The notes beneath the pieces were generated by a model. It was not told the DNA's origin, did no database searches, and worked only from the letters and a program-made list of their open reading frames with translations. This document shows positions 1-8,125 of a DNA stretch of 64,000 nt, piece by piece (within the stretch, counting starts at the first letter, position 1; each line of letters begins with the position of its first letter). The stretch is from Aquimarina sp. ERC-38 (GTDB lineage: Bacteria > Bacteroidota > Bacteroidia > Flavobacteriales > Flavobacteriaceae): positions 353,501 through 417,500 of the forward strand of contig NZ_CP098511.1 of NCBI RefSeq assembly GCF_026222555.1, given 5' to 3'. Position numbers and translations under genes: made by a program.

Positions 1-342
1 ATTAAGATCCGTACGATCCCTTGAGAATAACAAATGATAGGCGAAAGTCACATACCCCCCGCTCTGTTCAAAACGTCCGTTTTCGTCTTTGTAAAAGGCT
101 GCACCTAAACCTACCTTATCTCCGGTTCTAAAATTAATATTGGCAGATTGTGTATTAGGAGCATTATCAATATCAAACCATTGTTTACGAGCAGTTAAAC
201 GTATTTTATTTGAATTTGCAGCACCTGCCATGGAGGGATGCACCAGGTATAAGTTATCTGATAAATAATCCGTATATAATGGAAACCCATCTTGAGCACT
301 TACAAAGGAAACACTAAATAGAAAAAGAATAAAATATCTCAA
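1..342 (-). CDS. PorP/SprF-family type IX secretion membrane protein, 5' part only
   Basis: The first 114 codons of a gene that runs off the left edge. A signal peptide ending in VSA-Q is followed by the pattern DGFPLYTDY, then HPSMAGAAN and an RKQWFDID stretch, which is the N-terminal layout of PorP/SprF outer-membrane proteins of the T9SS. In this family the protein is a beta-barrel-type outer membrane component that works with secreted adhesins or the gliding machinery. The start is TTG at 342: an in-frame stop lies three codons upstream (349-351), and the nearby ATG at 345-347 is out of frame. No ATG is available, so TTG is the only reasonable start. Family assignment is from the N-terminal third only. 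Confidence 0.8.
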   Translation of the reverse strand, partial: MRYFILFLFSVSFVSAQDGFPLYTDYLSDNLYLVHPSMAGAANSNKIRLTARKQWFDIDNAPNTQSANINFRTGDKVGLGAAFYKDENGRFEQSGGYVTFAYHLLFSRDRTDLN

Positions 343-450
343 ATCATTCTAAGGTTAAGCTAGAAAATATATTCTTTGAACTAGCAGAAATTAATTTATT
401 TAGACTTAGGGTTTTTTTAGTATGTATGCTTTGCTACACTCTAATTGATC

Positions 451-458
451 CAAAGATA
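451..458 (-). promoter_or_regulatory. Candidate -7 element for the PorP/SprF-like gene
   Basis: On the minus strand this reads TATCTTTG, an exact match to the Bacteroidota -7 consensus TAnnTTTG. It lies about 110 bp before the TTG start. I see no good TTTG at the expected -33 distance, so this is a half-supported promoter. Confidence 0.35.
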
Positions 459-542
459 TAAATTTAATCATAATTATCGATAAAATATTCAATTTATCCG
501 ATATATGACATTCTGTAATGTGTTTCAAGACTTGCTTTTTCG

Positions 543-550
543 TAAATTTG
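543..550 (+). promoter_or_regulatory. Candidate -7 element for the NifU-like gene
   Basis: TAAATTTG matches TAnnTTTG exactly and ends 10 bp before the ATG at 561. If used, the mRNA leader would be only a few bases long. The -33 position holds only a weak TTTC-like match. Confidence 0.35.
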
Positions 551-560
551 TAAAAAAAAG

Positions 561-1478
561 ATGATCAAACAATTTGAAGTTGTTATTGAACCTACTGCTA
601 ATAAGAGTATTGTCAAGTTTGAAACTAATCATTTTCTTACCAATCATACAAGCTATGAATTTGATAATATTGAGCAAGCCAAACAATCCCCGCTAGCTCA
701 ACAACTTTTTCACCTGCCGTTTGTAAAACGAATTTTTATAGCTCAGAATTTTATTGCTATTGACAAATATGATATTGTAGAATGGGAAGATGTACAGCAG
801 GAAGTAGCTGATCAGATAAAAAAGCAATTGAACGAAGGCGTAGAAGTTATACAGGATACTGATGGTATGCCATCTAAAGTTCCGGTAACTATCTATGCTG
901 AAAGTACTCCTAACCCATCAGTTTTAAAATTTGTTGCTAATAAAAAATTAGTAACCTCTATGCTTGAGTTTAAAAATATAGATGAAGCAAAAGATGCTCC
1001 TCTTGCACAGTCTCTTTTTCATTTTCCGTTTGTAAAAGAAGTGTTTATGGATGAAAATTACATTTCTATTCATAAATACGATATGGCAGACTGGCAGGAT
1101 ATTACATTAGAGATTCGGGAATTTCTGAAGAAGTACATAGAAGATAATAAACCCGTATATACGGGTGATTTACAGTTAGCAAAACAACAACATCAAGCCC
1201 AGTCTGTTCCAAATACTGAAAATTACAAAAATCTGGATGAAACTTCGCAAGATGTTATTTCAATTATTGATGAATATATAAAACCGGCGGTCGCTAGTGA
1301 CGGGGGTAATATTTTATTTGATTCTTATGACCAGGAAACAAAAACGGTTAAGGTCATTCTACAGGGAGCTTGTAGCGGATGTCCTTCTTCAACCTTTACT
1401 TTAAAGAATGGCATTGAAACGATGTTAAAAGAAATGCTTGCCGGAAAGGTAGAATACGTTGAGGCCATCAATGGCTAA
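561..1478 (+). CDS. NifU-family Fe-S scaffold with two tandem Nfu N-terminal domains
   Basis: A 305-aa protein of three modules. Residues about 5-90 and about 108-192 are two copies of the Nfu N-terminal domain; both carry the pattern APLAQ/SPLAQ-x-LF-x-FPFVK and an IxIxKYD strand. Residues about 225-302 are the NifU C-terminal domain with the cluster-binding CSGC motif (Cys271 and Cys274). Proteins of this family hold a 4Fe-4S cluster in the cytoplasm and pass it to apo-enzymes. The usual Nfu protein has one N-terminal domain, so the doubling is the unusual point, though I believe it recurs in Bacteroidota. The window has many Fe-S clients (ActB, QueG). The gene stands alone, divergent from the PorP-like gene. 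Confidence 0.93.
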   Translation: MIKQFEVVIEPTANKSIVKFETNHFLTNHTSYEFDNIEQAKQSPLAQQLFHLPFVKRIFIAQNFIAIDKYDIVEWEDVQQEVADQIKKQLNEGVEVIQDTDGMPSKVPVTIYAESTPNPSVLKFVANKKLVTSMLEFKNIDEAKDAPLAQSLFHFPFVKEVFMDENYISIHKYDMADWQDITLEIREFLKKYIEDNKPVYTGDLQLAKQQHQAQSVPNTENYKNLDETSQDVISIIDEYIKPAVASDGGNILFDSYDQETKTVKVILQGACSGCPSSTFTLKNGIETMLKEMLAGKVEYVEAING

Positions 1479-1566
1479 TTATCGATGTTGTAAAAATGTT
1501 GTTAATAATTAGTATTATTTTAAATTGAAAAGGAAGTATCTTGTATATTGTACAGGAATCATATTA

Positions 1567-1683
1567 ATGAAGTTGTTTAAACTTTCCTTAATTGGCTGCA
1601 AAATGTTCTTTTTCACTTACTTTTTATCATTTTTAAGTTCCGTGGCTACGGCTATGCAACTGAAAATGATTTTAATTAAGTAA
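1567..1683 (+). CDS. Possible 38-aa hydrophobic micro-protein
   Basis: An ATG-to-TAA frame of 38 codons in the gap between the NifU-like gene and the dodecin gene. The product starts MKLFKLSLIG and continues with a Phe/Ser-rich hydrophobic stretch ending in SVATA, which looks like a signal peptide or one membrane span. There is no clear promoter or homology argument, and a frame of this size can occur by chance, so this is only a candidate. Confidence 0.15.
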   Translation: MKLFKLSLIGCKMFFFTYFLSFLSSVATAMQLKMILIK

Positions 1684-1754
1684 AAAATACCTATTTTTCG
1701 CTTCAATCAGAAAAATTTAAACCACTTCAATTTTTAAATTAAAACAAATACATA

Positions 1755-1955
1755 ATGGCAATTATTAAAGTTATTGAAGTACTGGCTAATTCTAAAGAAA
1801 GCTGGGAAGATGCAACAAAAAATGCAATACAACAGGCATCTAAATCTGTAAAAAATATAAGGTCTGCTTACGTAGCAGAACAAAGTGTCGTAGTTAATGA
1901 CGATCAAGTAACTGAATTTAGAGTAAACTTAAAACTTTCTTTTGAAGTTAAATAA
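1755..1955 (+). CDS. Dodecin-family flavin-binding protein
   Basis: A 66-aa protein of exactly dodecin size. It shows the family order: a short beta strand (IKVIEVLANS), one helix (SWEDATKNAIQQASKS), then two strands with VKNIRSAYV and the C-terminal VTEFRVNLKLSFEV. Dodecins assemble as hollow cytoplasmic dodecamers that store flavin or flavin precursors and limit photochemical damage. The SWEDA motif and the final antiparallel strands leave little doubt about the fold; the bound ligand cannot be read from the sequence. Single gene with its own terminator. Confidence 0.92.
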   Translation: MAIIKVIEVLANSKESWEDATKNAIQQASKSVKNIRSAYVAEQSVVVNDDQVTEFRVNLKLSFEVK

Positions 1956-1987
1956 GTAAGTAAATCTTCGGTTAAATTAATTCTACT

Positions 1988-2026
1988 AAATAGTCTTTAA
2001 AGCTTAAATTTTAAAGACTATTTTTA
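1988..2026 (+). terminator. Intrinsic terminator of the dodecin gene
   Basis: A perfect 14-bp stem (1988-2001 with 2010-2023) around an 8-nt loop, followed by Ts, 32 bp after the dodecin stop codon. Confidence 0.8.
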
Positions 2027-2663
2027 GTTTACAAAAAATACTTTTCCACTAGAAAAATAGAAGTATTCTCAAATTTATAATTTAGGGTATATATGCCAAT
2101 GGAATTTCTAGAAAAAATCTTAAAACACATACTGCAACAATTATAACTAATGGAGTAAATTAGTTATAGATTCAATAGATGATATTTAATAAAAAATTAG
2201 TATTTCATAAATAAATGCACCAAAAAATATAGTATATTTATAAATAGAGTTATAATTATACTATATTATTAATAGCTATCACATTTAAAACTATTAAATG
2301 TGATATCAAAGTAATGAATATTTTAAAAAGTATCTTTTACGTGTAAATCATACTTTCATCTATAAAAAGTGTATTATATCGATGTTTTATTACTTTAAAA
2401 CCTTATAATTTATACGACTTTTTATTATTAATAGGATTGAAATACTTATATATTTTTATGTAACTACTTAATTTTCAAAACATAAATAACTTAAACATTA
2501 TAGCATATAATTAGAGCATTCTAACGTAAATCAAGAATTCGTTAATAAATGTTGCTTATTTGTATTAAATCACTGATTAATCGATAAAAATTAAATTAAA
2601 ACGACGGTTCTACCGTAATTTTTACTATTTTTACTAAACCAATAAATTTCAAAATCTACAGCT
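2027..2663. other. Long AT-rich gene-free region with one perfect hairpin
   Basis: Over 600 bp without a credible coding frame on either strand. The one clear structure is a perfect 12-bp stem with a 5-nt loop at 2277-2305 (arms TATCACATTTAA and its complement), with no T-run after it. No recognisable RNA gene was found. Confidence 0.5.
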
Positions 2664-3359
2664 ATGAGAAAAATATTACTTTTACCTTTTGTATGTATAG
2701 TTCAGATTGTCGTAGCTCAATTACCCCAATCTTTGATAGAACCAACAAAGAAAGTGGTTATGTTTGAAGAGTACGAAGGATCTATTTATAACAGTTTAAA
2801 ATTTTCGAATGCTAGTGTAATTGACGAAAAATCCGGTACGTTTGAAGCCAAATTGAGATACAATATTTATCTAGATATTATTGAACATAAAAATGAGAAT
2901 GGACTTTACAAGTTAGTAACCAGTCCTACGACACATGCAAGAATCGATAATAATTATCACTATTATTGTGAGTTTAGAAACCAGAGAGGACTAAAACAAT
3001 CGGGATATTATATTTTAGTAGAATTAAATGAAAGATACCGGATTTATAAAAAATATGATTTGGATATAAGAAATCCGGTAAAAAAGTCTGCTTCTATAAA
3101 TGTACTCGAACCTGGTAAAATCAGAAAAGAGGTTACCTACTATCTGGAAGAAAGAGGTACTATTATGGAGTTACCTGTGGATAAAAAAGAAATGCTTGCG
3201 GTCTTTAGTGATAAAGCTGATGATCTTAAAAGTTATATGAAATCAGAGAAGATTAAATTGAGAAAAGAAGAAGATCTGGTTCGATTGGTTTCCAGATACA
3301 ATTCACTTAAAAGTGATGGAAATCTTCCTGCAAGAACCTTACTAAGCAATTCTCGATAA
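2664..3359 (+). CDS. Secreted protein of unknown function
   Basis: A 231-aa protein with a clear signal peptide (MRKILLLPFVCIVQIVVAQ, cleaved about residue 18). The mature part is mixed alpha/beta with many Tyr, Lys and Glu residues. The second half contains a beta-rich YYILVELNERYRIYKKYDL segment and a charged C-terminal helical part (about residues 180-215). It has only one cysteine after the signal peptide and no motif I recognise. It has its own long upstream region and its own terminator, so it is probably a single-gene unit. It could be a periplasmic or cell-surface protein; no function is proposed. Confidence 0.75.
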   Translation: MRKILLLPFVCIVQIVVAQLPQSLIEPTKKVVMFEEYEGSIYNSLKFSNASVIDEKSGTFEAKLRYNIYLDIIEHKNENGLYKLVTSPTTHARIDNNYHYYCEFRNQRGLKQSGYYILVELNERYRIYKKYDLDIRNPVKKSASINVLEPGKIRKEVTYYLEERGTIMELPVDKKEMLAVFSDKADDLKSYMKSEKIKLRKEEDLVRLVSRYNSLKSDGNLPARTLLSNSR

Positions 3360-3398
3360 TTACAAAACTGTGTTCTTAGCAGCACATGATAAAATTAT

Positions 3399-3433
3399 AA
3401 AGTGAACTTGTAGATAACGAGTTCACTTTTTTT
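3399..3433 (+). terminator. Intrinsic terminator between convergent genes
   Basis: Stem AAAGTGAACT (3399-3408) pairs with 3420-3429 around an 11-nt loop and is followed by a run of Ts. It lies 40 bp after the secreted protein's stop codon, facing tsaB on the other strand. Confidence 0.85.
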
Positions 3434-3574
3434 ATCAGATTATTTTTGTGAACTTTATGTCTGTTTGAGATATATTACATAGTGAGTTGATTTAAATTTA
3501 CTTAGCTATGTATCAGCTCAGCAATTTTTCCGAAAGAGAATATTGTATTTAGTAATATTTTATGTTTAGCAAAC

Positions 3575-4234
3575 TTAGTTTACTTTAAACTCCTTCAAAT
3601 AAAACGGATCAAAATAAGCAATATCTTCAAAATTCTGATTTTGATATTTCTGAAAAGATAGCGAAGCCATACTAGAGGCAGAAGGCATCTTATCTTCATA
3701 AAAAGATGCTTTAGGAAAATTAAGAAAGGTTCTACTTTTTGCAACACCATTGCCTATAAACCGTACCTTATCAGATTCTTTTATTAGGTTTCTGTAAATA
3801 GTGGCATCCACTATAGTGGCTTTTGTTTCTTGTACCAGCTTTCGGTTAAAAAATACACTATCATATACTTCCATCCTTCGGGCGTCCATCATCGGAATTA
3901 AAAAACAATCTTCTTCAAATACCTGACTAGCTAATGCTTCTAAGGAGTTAATAGCAATCAATGGCTTAGACAATGCATAACATAAACCTTTAGCAGTAGC
4001 CACTCCGATCCGTAATCCGGTATAAGAACCAGGACCTTCACCCACAGCAATAGCATCCAATTGATTTATCTTAATACTTGCTTGGCGAACCACTTCATCT
4101 ATAAAAAGATGCAATTTTTCCGCATGAGAATAACCGGGTTCATTGTCTTCCAGACTTTGAATAACCTCAGCATCTTTAGCCAGAGCTACCGAACAATTAG
4201 TAGAAGACGTTTCTAAATTAAGTATAAAAGCCAT
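3575..4234 (-). CDS. tsaB: tRNA threonylcarbamoyladenosine biosynthesis protein TsaB
   Basis: A 219-aa ASKHA-fold protein. The N terminus ILNLETSSTNCSVAL is the family's first phosphate-like loop, followed by EKLHLFID and the strongly conserved VGEGPGSYTGLRIGVATAKGL segment near residues 65-85. TsaB is the non-catalytic partner of TsaD in the complex that adds the threonylcarbamoyl group to A37 of ANN-decoding tRNAs. Length is normal for TsaB. It is the last gene before a convergent junction, 27 bp after the TolC-like gene, and so may be read with the export operon; that link is inference. TsaD and TsaE are not in the window. Confidence 0.95.
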   Translation of the reverse strand: MAFILNLETSSTNCSVALAKDAEVIQSLEDNEPGYSHAEKLHLFIDEVVRQASIKINQLDAIAVGEGPGSYTGLRIGVATAKGLCYALSKPLIAINSLEALASQVFEEDCFLIPMMDARRMEVYDSVFFNRKLVQETKATIVDATIYRNLIKESDKVRFIGNGVAKSRTFLNFPKASFYEDKMPSASSMASLSFQKYQNQNFEDIAYFDPFYLKEFKVN

Positions 4235-4261
4235 GAACCAAATTTACAAGTTAGCTTGCAA

Positions 4262-5644
4262 TTATAGTTTCATATCTGCAACTTTAATTCCGAAATACAA
4301 TTCAAGTACTTTCAGTTTAAAAATAAAATCAAACTTTGCTTGAACTTCATTACTTAAAGCATTTTCTAACCTAAACTTTGATTGACTAAAGTCAAAAGCA
4401 TTGGTTAATCCCACATCATAGCGGTCTTTTGCATATTGATAAGCTCGTTCCTGTGCCTTTACTGCTACTACCGTAGCTTCGTAAGCCTTGGCTGAACCTT
4501 TGGCATCTAAGTAAGCCTGATACACATTACTATCCAGATCGAGGGTAGCTTGTTCTAATTGAAACTCAGCCCTACGAGCATTTATCTGGTTACGCTTCAC
4601 TCCATTTCTAACCTGAAAACCATTAAAGACAGGTATGGATAGTGAAAATCCGTAAATGATACTTCGGTTATCAGAAAATTGATCGAAGATATTGTCCGGG
4701 CTTGCAAAGATAGGGGTTGATGTTACAGGGTCTATACTAATAAACCTATCGGCTCCTGTTTCAAAGGTACTGGCTCTTACGGATCCCGATAAAGTAGGGT
4801 AATAAGCACCCTTGGCAATCGCTACATCCTGTTCCGCTAACAGTTTATTTTGTTGTGCAATTTGAACTTCATATCGGCTTTCTCTTGCCTTAGTGGTTAT
4901 TTCAGTTATAGATTTGTTAAGGATGTCTGACGCCGGTACCAGGTAGTCCTGTTCACCGATGTCAAAATTTTCGTAGTCTTTAATTAATAAAGTTTGCGCT
5001 AAAGCTATTAGTGAAATCTGAACGGCGTTTTCTGCTTGTACGATACGAGTTAATTCATCAGCTGATGTTGCTTCAATCTCCAGTAAATCCCCTTGCGGCA
5101 ACACCCCTGCATCTACCAATTCGCTCGTACGCTCTAGTTGTTCCAGGGTAATTTTATGTTGGGCTTCAATTACTTTTAGATTCTCCTTATTTAATAAAAT
5201 CTGTAAATAGCTGTTAGCAACGAATAGAGCAATATCGTCTCTAGATTTCCCTAGATTATATTGACTTAATAGTTGATTGATTTTAGCCCTTTGGAACTGA
5301 CGTACATTTCGCAGTCCGTCAAATAAGGTTACCGATAAATCAGCCCGGTACTCAGAGGTTCGAATCGTTTGATCTACGTTAGTTCCGGTTCTCGGGTCAT
5401 TTACTAATCCCGAATTCCAAAAATTAGAAGCACTTGCATTTAAAGAAGGCAATATATTGCCCAGAGCATCTTTACTGTCAATTAAGGCCTCTTCTACTTG
5501 CAGTGCAGATTGTTTAATAGTTATATTTTCTTCTAAAGCATGCTCTATACATGCTCTTAACGTCCAGTTTTTTTCCTGCGCTGTGGTCAAGGAAATACAA
5601 CTTAAGGTAAAGAAGCCGAGCAAAAGTATGTTATAAATTCTCAT
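4262..5644 (-). CDS. TolC-family outer membrane efflux protein
   Basis: A 460-aa outer membrane factor. A signal peptide (about residues 1-22, ending TTAQ) is followed by two repeated outer-membrane-efflux domains rich in Ala/Gln/Glu coiled-coil helices. In the first, ALEENITIKQSALQVEEA is the usual opening; in the second, YEVQIAQQNKLLAEQDVAIAKG and the closing RYDVGLTNAFDFSQS are family hallmarks. TolC proteins form trimeric channels through the outer membrane. It is the last gene of the operon ATPase, permease, permease, adaptor, TolC, which together make a complete tripartite exporter from inner to outer membrane. Confidence 0.93.
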   Translation of the reverse strand: MRIYNILLLGFFTLSCISLTTAQEKNWTLRACIEHALEENITIKQSALQVEEALIDSKDALGNILPSLNASASNFWNSGLVNDPRTGTNVDQTIRTSEYRADLSVTLFDGLRNVRQFQRAKINQLLSQYNLGKSRDDIALFVANSYLQILLNKENLKVIEAQHKITLEQLERTSELVDAGVLPQGDLLEIEATSADELTRIVQAENAVQISLIALAQTLLIKDYENFDIGEQDYLVPASDILNKSITEITTKARESRYEVQIAQQNKLLAEQDVAIAKGAYYPTLSGSVRASTFETGADRFISIDPVTSTPIFASPDNIFDQFSDNRSIIYGFSLSIPVFNGFQVRNGVKRNQINARRAEFQLEQATLDLDSNVYQAYLDAKGSAKAYEATVVAVKAQERAYQYAKDRYDVGLTNAFDFSQSKFRLENALSNEVQAKFDFIFKLKVLELYFGIKVADMKL

Positions 5645-5694
5645 TTGTCTGTTTAAAAATAGTATCGTTTAAATTCTAAAAATTGCAATCCGGT

Positions 5695-6813
5695 TTAACC
5701 CTTCTTAAATTCCTCTTCTTCTTTAATTTGGTTCCAGACTTTTACTTTGTCATTTTTAGAAATACCGGATTTAATCTCTACATTGATACCATCACTAACT
5801 CCCAACTTTACATCTCGCTTTTCAAATTGTTGTTCACCTGTTTGTATTTCAACAAAGGGTTCTTTAGAATCTCCATCATACTGAATTAAAGCTTCTTTTA
5901 AGGCTAATACACTGTCTACTTTGGCTAATATGATTGAGGCATTAGCACTAAGTCCTGCACGAATAAAGGTGGTATCTTTTTTATCCAGCGTACCTTTAAT
6001 TTCAAACTGCACTGCTCCGTTTTCTTCTTTACCCTTAGGAGCAATGTAATCTAAAATAGCATCAAACTTTTTGTTTTCAATAGCTCCTACCGTAATTTCA
6101 AGAGGCAACTCCTCTTTAATCCTGCCTACTTCACTTTCATCTACAAAACCTTCAAAAATCATTTTGCCTACATCTGCGACAGTTGCAATGGTTGTTCCAT
6201 CGTTAAAATTGTTAGATTCGATTACCTGATTCCCTTCTTTTACCGGTACTTCAAGTACCATTCCCGTGACAGTTGACCTGATCAATGTATTTGCTGCACT
6301 ACCTAATCCTCGGGCAGTTCCGGTTCTTACGATCTGGTAATTTTGTTTTGCCGCATCATAACTTTGGACTGCCTGCTGGTAGGTTACATCTACAGCATCA
6401 TATTCATTAGCAGAAATTACTCCTTTATCAAAAAGTTCCTTTTGACGTTCGTATACCCTTTTTTGGTTATCCAAAGCAATTTTAGCCGACTGCATGGCAT
6501 TTTTTGCACTTTGTAAAGAAGATACATTCGGTATTACTTTAATTTTTGCAATCAGGTCACCAGATTTAATTTGTTGTCCTGCTTCAATAAATATTTCATC
6601 GATAATTCCCGAAATATTGGGTTTGATCAGCACTTCATCTTTAGGTACAATACTACCTGTGGCTACTGCTTTTTTAATGATTGTTTGTGTAGTGGCTTCT
6701 TCCGTTTTATAAGTAACCGGGTCTTCTTGATTTTTCTGATACAAGTAGTACAATGCTCCGGTAAATACCAGAACAATAAAAATTAAAATAATTATGGTAA
6801 CCTTTTTTTTCAT
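5695..6813 (-). CDS. Periplasmic adaptor (MacA/HlyD-like) of the tripartite exporter
   Basis: A 372-aa membrane fusion protein. One N-terminal membrane anchor (residues about 5-24) is followed by a lipoyl-like half-motif (VLIKPNISGIIDEIFIEAGQ), an alpha-hairpin with AKNAMQSAKIALDNQ and KELFDKGVISANEYD, the second lipoyl half (STVTGMVLEVPVKEGNQV), and beta-barrel and membrane-proximal domains to the C terminus. Adaptors of this class bridge an inner-membrane ABC permease to TolC. It lies 45 bp after one permease and 50 bp before the TolC gene. The substrate cannot be read; the MacA-like adaptor next to MacB-type permeases suggests efflux or export rather than uptake. Confidence 0.92.
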   Translation of the reverse strand: MKKKVTIIILIFIVLVFTGALYYLYQKNQEDPVTYKTEEATTQTIIKKAVATGSIVPKDEVLIKPNISGIIDEIFIEAGQQIKSGDLIAKIKVIPNVSSLQSAKNAMQSAKIALDNQKRVYERQKELFDKGVISANEYDAVDVTYQQAVQSYDAAKQNYQIVRTGTARGLGSAANTLIRSTVTGMVLEVPVKEGNQVIESNNFNDGTTIATVADVGKMIFEGFVDESEVGRIKEELPLEITVGAIENKKFDAILDYIAPKGKEENGAVQFEIKGTLDKKDTTFIRAGLSANASIILAKVDSVLALKEALIQYDGDSKEPFVEIQTGEQQFEKRDVKLGVSDGINVEIKSGISKNDKVKVWNQIKEEEEFKKG

Positions 6814-6858
6814 GATGGTTGTTGTTGTTTATACTATTTTAAATTATTTACAACTTTA

Positions 6859-8124
6859 CTAGTCACTTCGTAAAGCATCAATAGGTTTTGTTTTTATGGC
6901 GGTTTGCGCCGGAATTAATCCTGCTAATAGTCCACTACCAATTAGGATAAAAAGCGCTACAAAGATGACATTCAGATCCACACTGGGATCTGCAAACATG
7001 GTATCTTCATCCGGACCAGCACTATCCAGTATGAGGTTAATTAAAAAAATCAAGCCTGTAGACGCTGCAATACCTGCCATGCCGGAAATAATGGTCAAAA
7101 AGATAGACTCCAGTAAAATCTGACCTCTAACTGCCCAGGGAGAAGCCCCTAATGCCCTACGGATACCAATTTCTTTAGTTCGCTCCTTAACCACAATCAG
7201 CATAATATTACTTATTCCTATAATACCGGATAATAAGACCAGCACCCCTACGAAATATGCAACTACTTTTAATGCGATAAAAAGTCCGTTTACTTTTTTG
7301 AATTCCTGATAAAGATCAAAATTTCCAATGGCACGATCATCTTCAGGATGTATGGAATGATTCGTTCTTACGACTTCAATGATATTCTCTTTTAAACTGG
7401 TGATAGAATTGTTATCTTTTGCAGTAATGGCCATCCAGCCTACATCATCTGCCTGGTTAAAGGCTTGAGAAAAAGCGGTAAATGGAACGTATATTTCGTT
7501 TTGACCTTCCTGCGGATCTCCATTGTTAGATTTTTTAGTGTAGGTTCCGATCACCATAAAATTAACCCCTTGAATTTTTATATAACTCCCTATATGTTCT
7601 TCTCCCTTTTCATAAAGTTCATCTCGAACACTTTCGCCTATAATGGCAACTTTACGACGGTTATCAATATCCCCGTAATTGATAAATCGACCGGTAGTAA
7701 TATTGATCGGATCTTGTTTAATAATTTCCGGATAATCCCCGTATACATTATAAGCTCCGGTTTTGAGTCCGCGGGTTACATTATTGGCTCCGCCAAAACC
7801 TCCCAACTGATTTCTGGGCGATATATAAAGTAATCCCGGTACCTGATCCCGAATGGAAGCAACATCACCTGTTTTAAAAGTAAACCTGCGTCCTTTAGGT
7901 AAGCCTTTATAAGGCATAGAAGCAATTTGCGTCCACATAAACATGGTGTTTGTCGCAATATCCCCGAACCCTTTTTTAACTCCGTTTTCTAAACCCTTTC
8001 CGGCCGCTAATAAAATTACCAGGATAAAAATACCCCAGAATACCCCAAAAGCAGTGAGTAAGGTTCTAAACCAATTGGCCGTCAGGGCTTCTAAAATTTC
8101 GTTCCAGCGATCTCTGTTAAACAT
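6859..8124 (-). CDS. MacB/FtsX-type ABC transporter permease (second of pair)
   Basis: A 421-aa permease with the MacB layout: one membrane segment near residues 18-42, a large periplasmic domain (about 43-275), then three membrane segments with the FtsX signature GISNIMLIVVKERTKEIGIRRALG before the third-last helix. The C terminus has the typical end TAIKTKPIDALRSD. No ATPase domain is fused; the ATPase is the separate gene at 9369-10070. It is clearly paralogous to the neighbouring permease and lies 1 bp from it, so the two probably form a heterodimeric pore. Role: mechanotransmission export together with the adaptor and TolC. Confidence 0.93.
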   Translation of the reverse strand: MFNRDRWNEILEALTANWFRTLLTAFGVFWGIFILVILLAAGKGLENGVKKGFGDIATNTMFMWTQIASMPYKGLPKGRRFTFKTGDVASIRDQVPGLLYISPRNQLGGFGGANNVTRGLKTGAYNVYGDYPEIIKQDPINITTGRFINYGDIDNRRKVAIIGESVRDELYEKGEEHIGSYIKIQGVNFMVIGTYTKKSNNGDPQEGQNEIYVPFTAFSQAFNQADDVGWMAITAKDNNSITSLKENIIEVVRTNHSIHPEDDRAIGNFDLYQEFKKVNGLFIALKVVAYFVGVLVLLSGIIGISNIMLIVVKERTKEIGIRRALGASPWAVRGQILLESIFLTIISGMAGIAASTGLIFLINLILDSAGPDEDTMFADPSVDLNVIFVALFILIGSGLLAGLIPAQTAIKTKPIDALRSD

Positions 8125-8125
8125 A

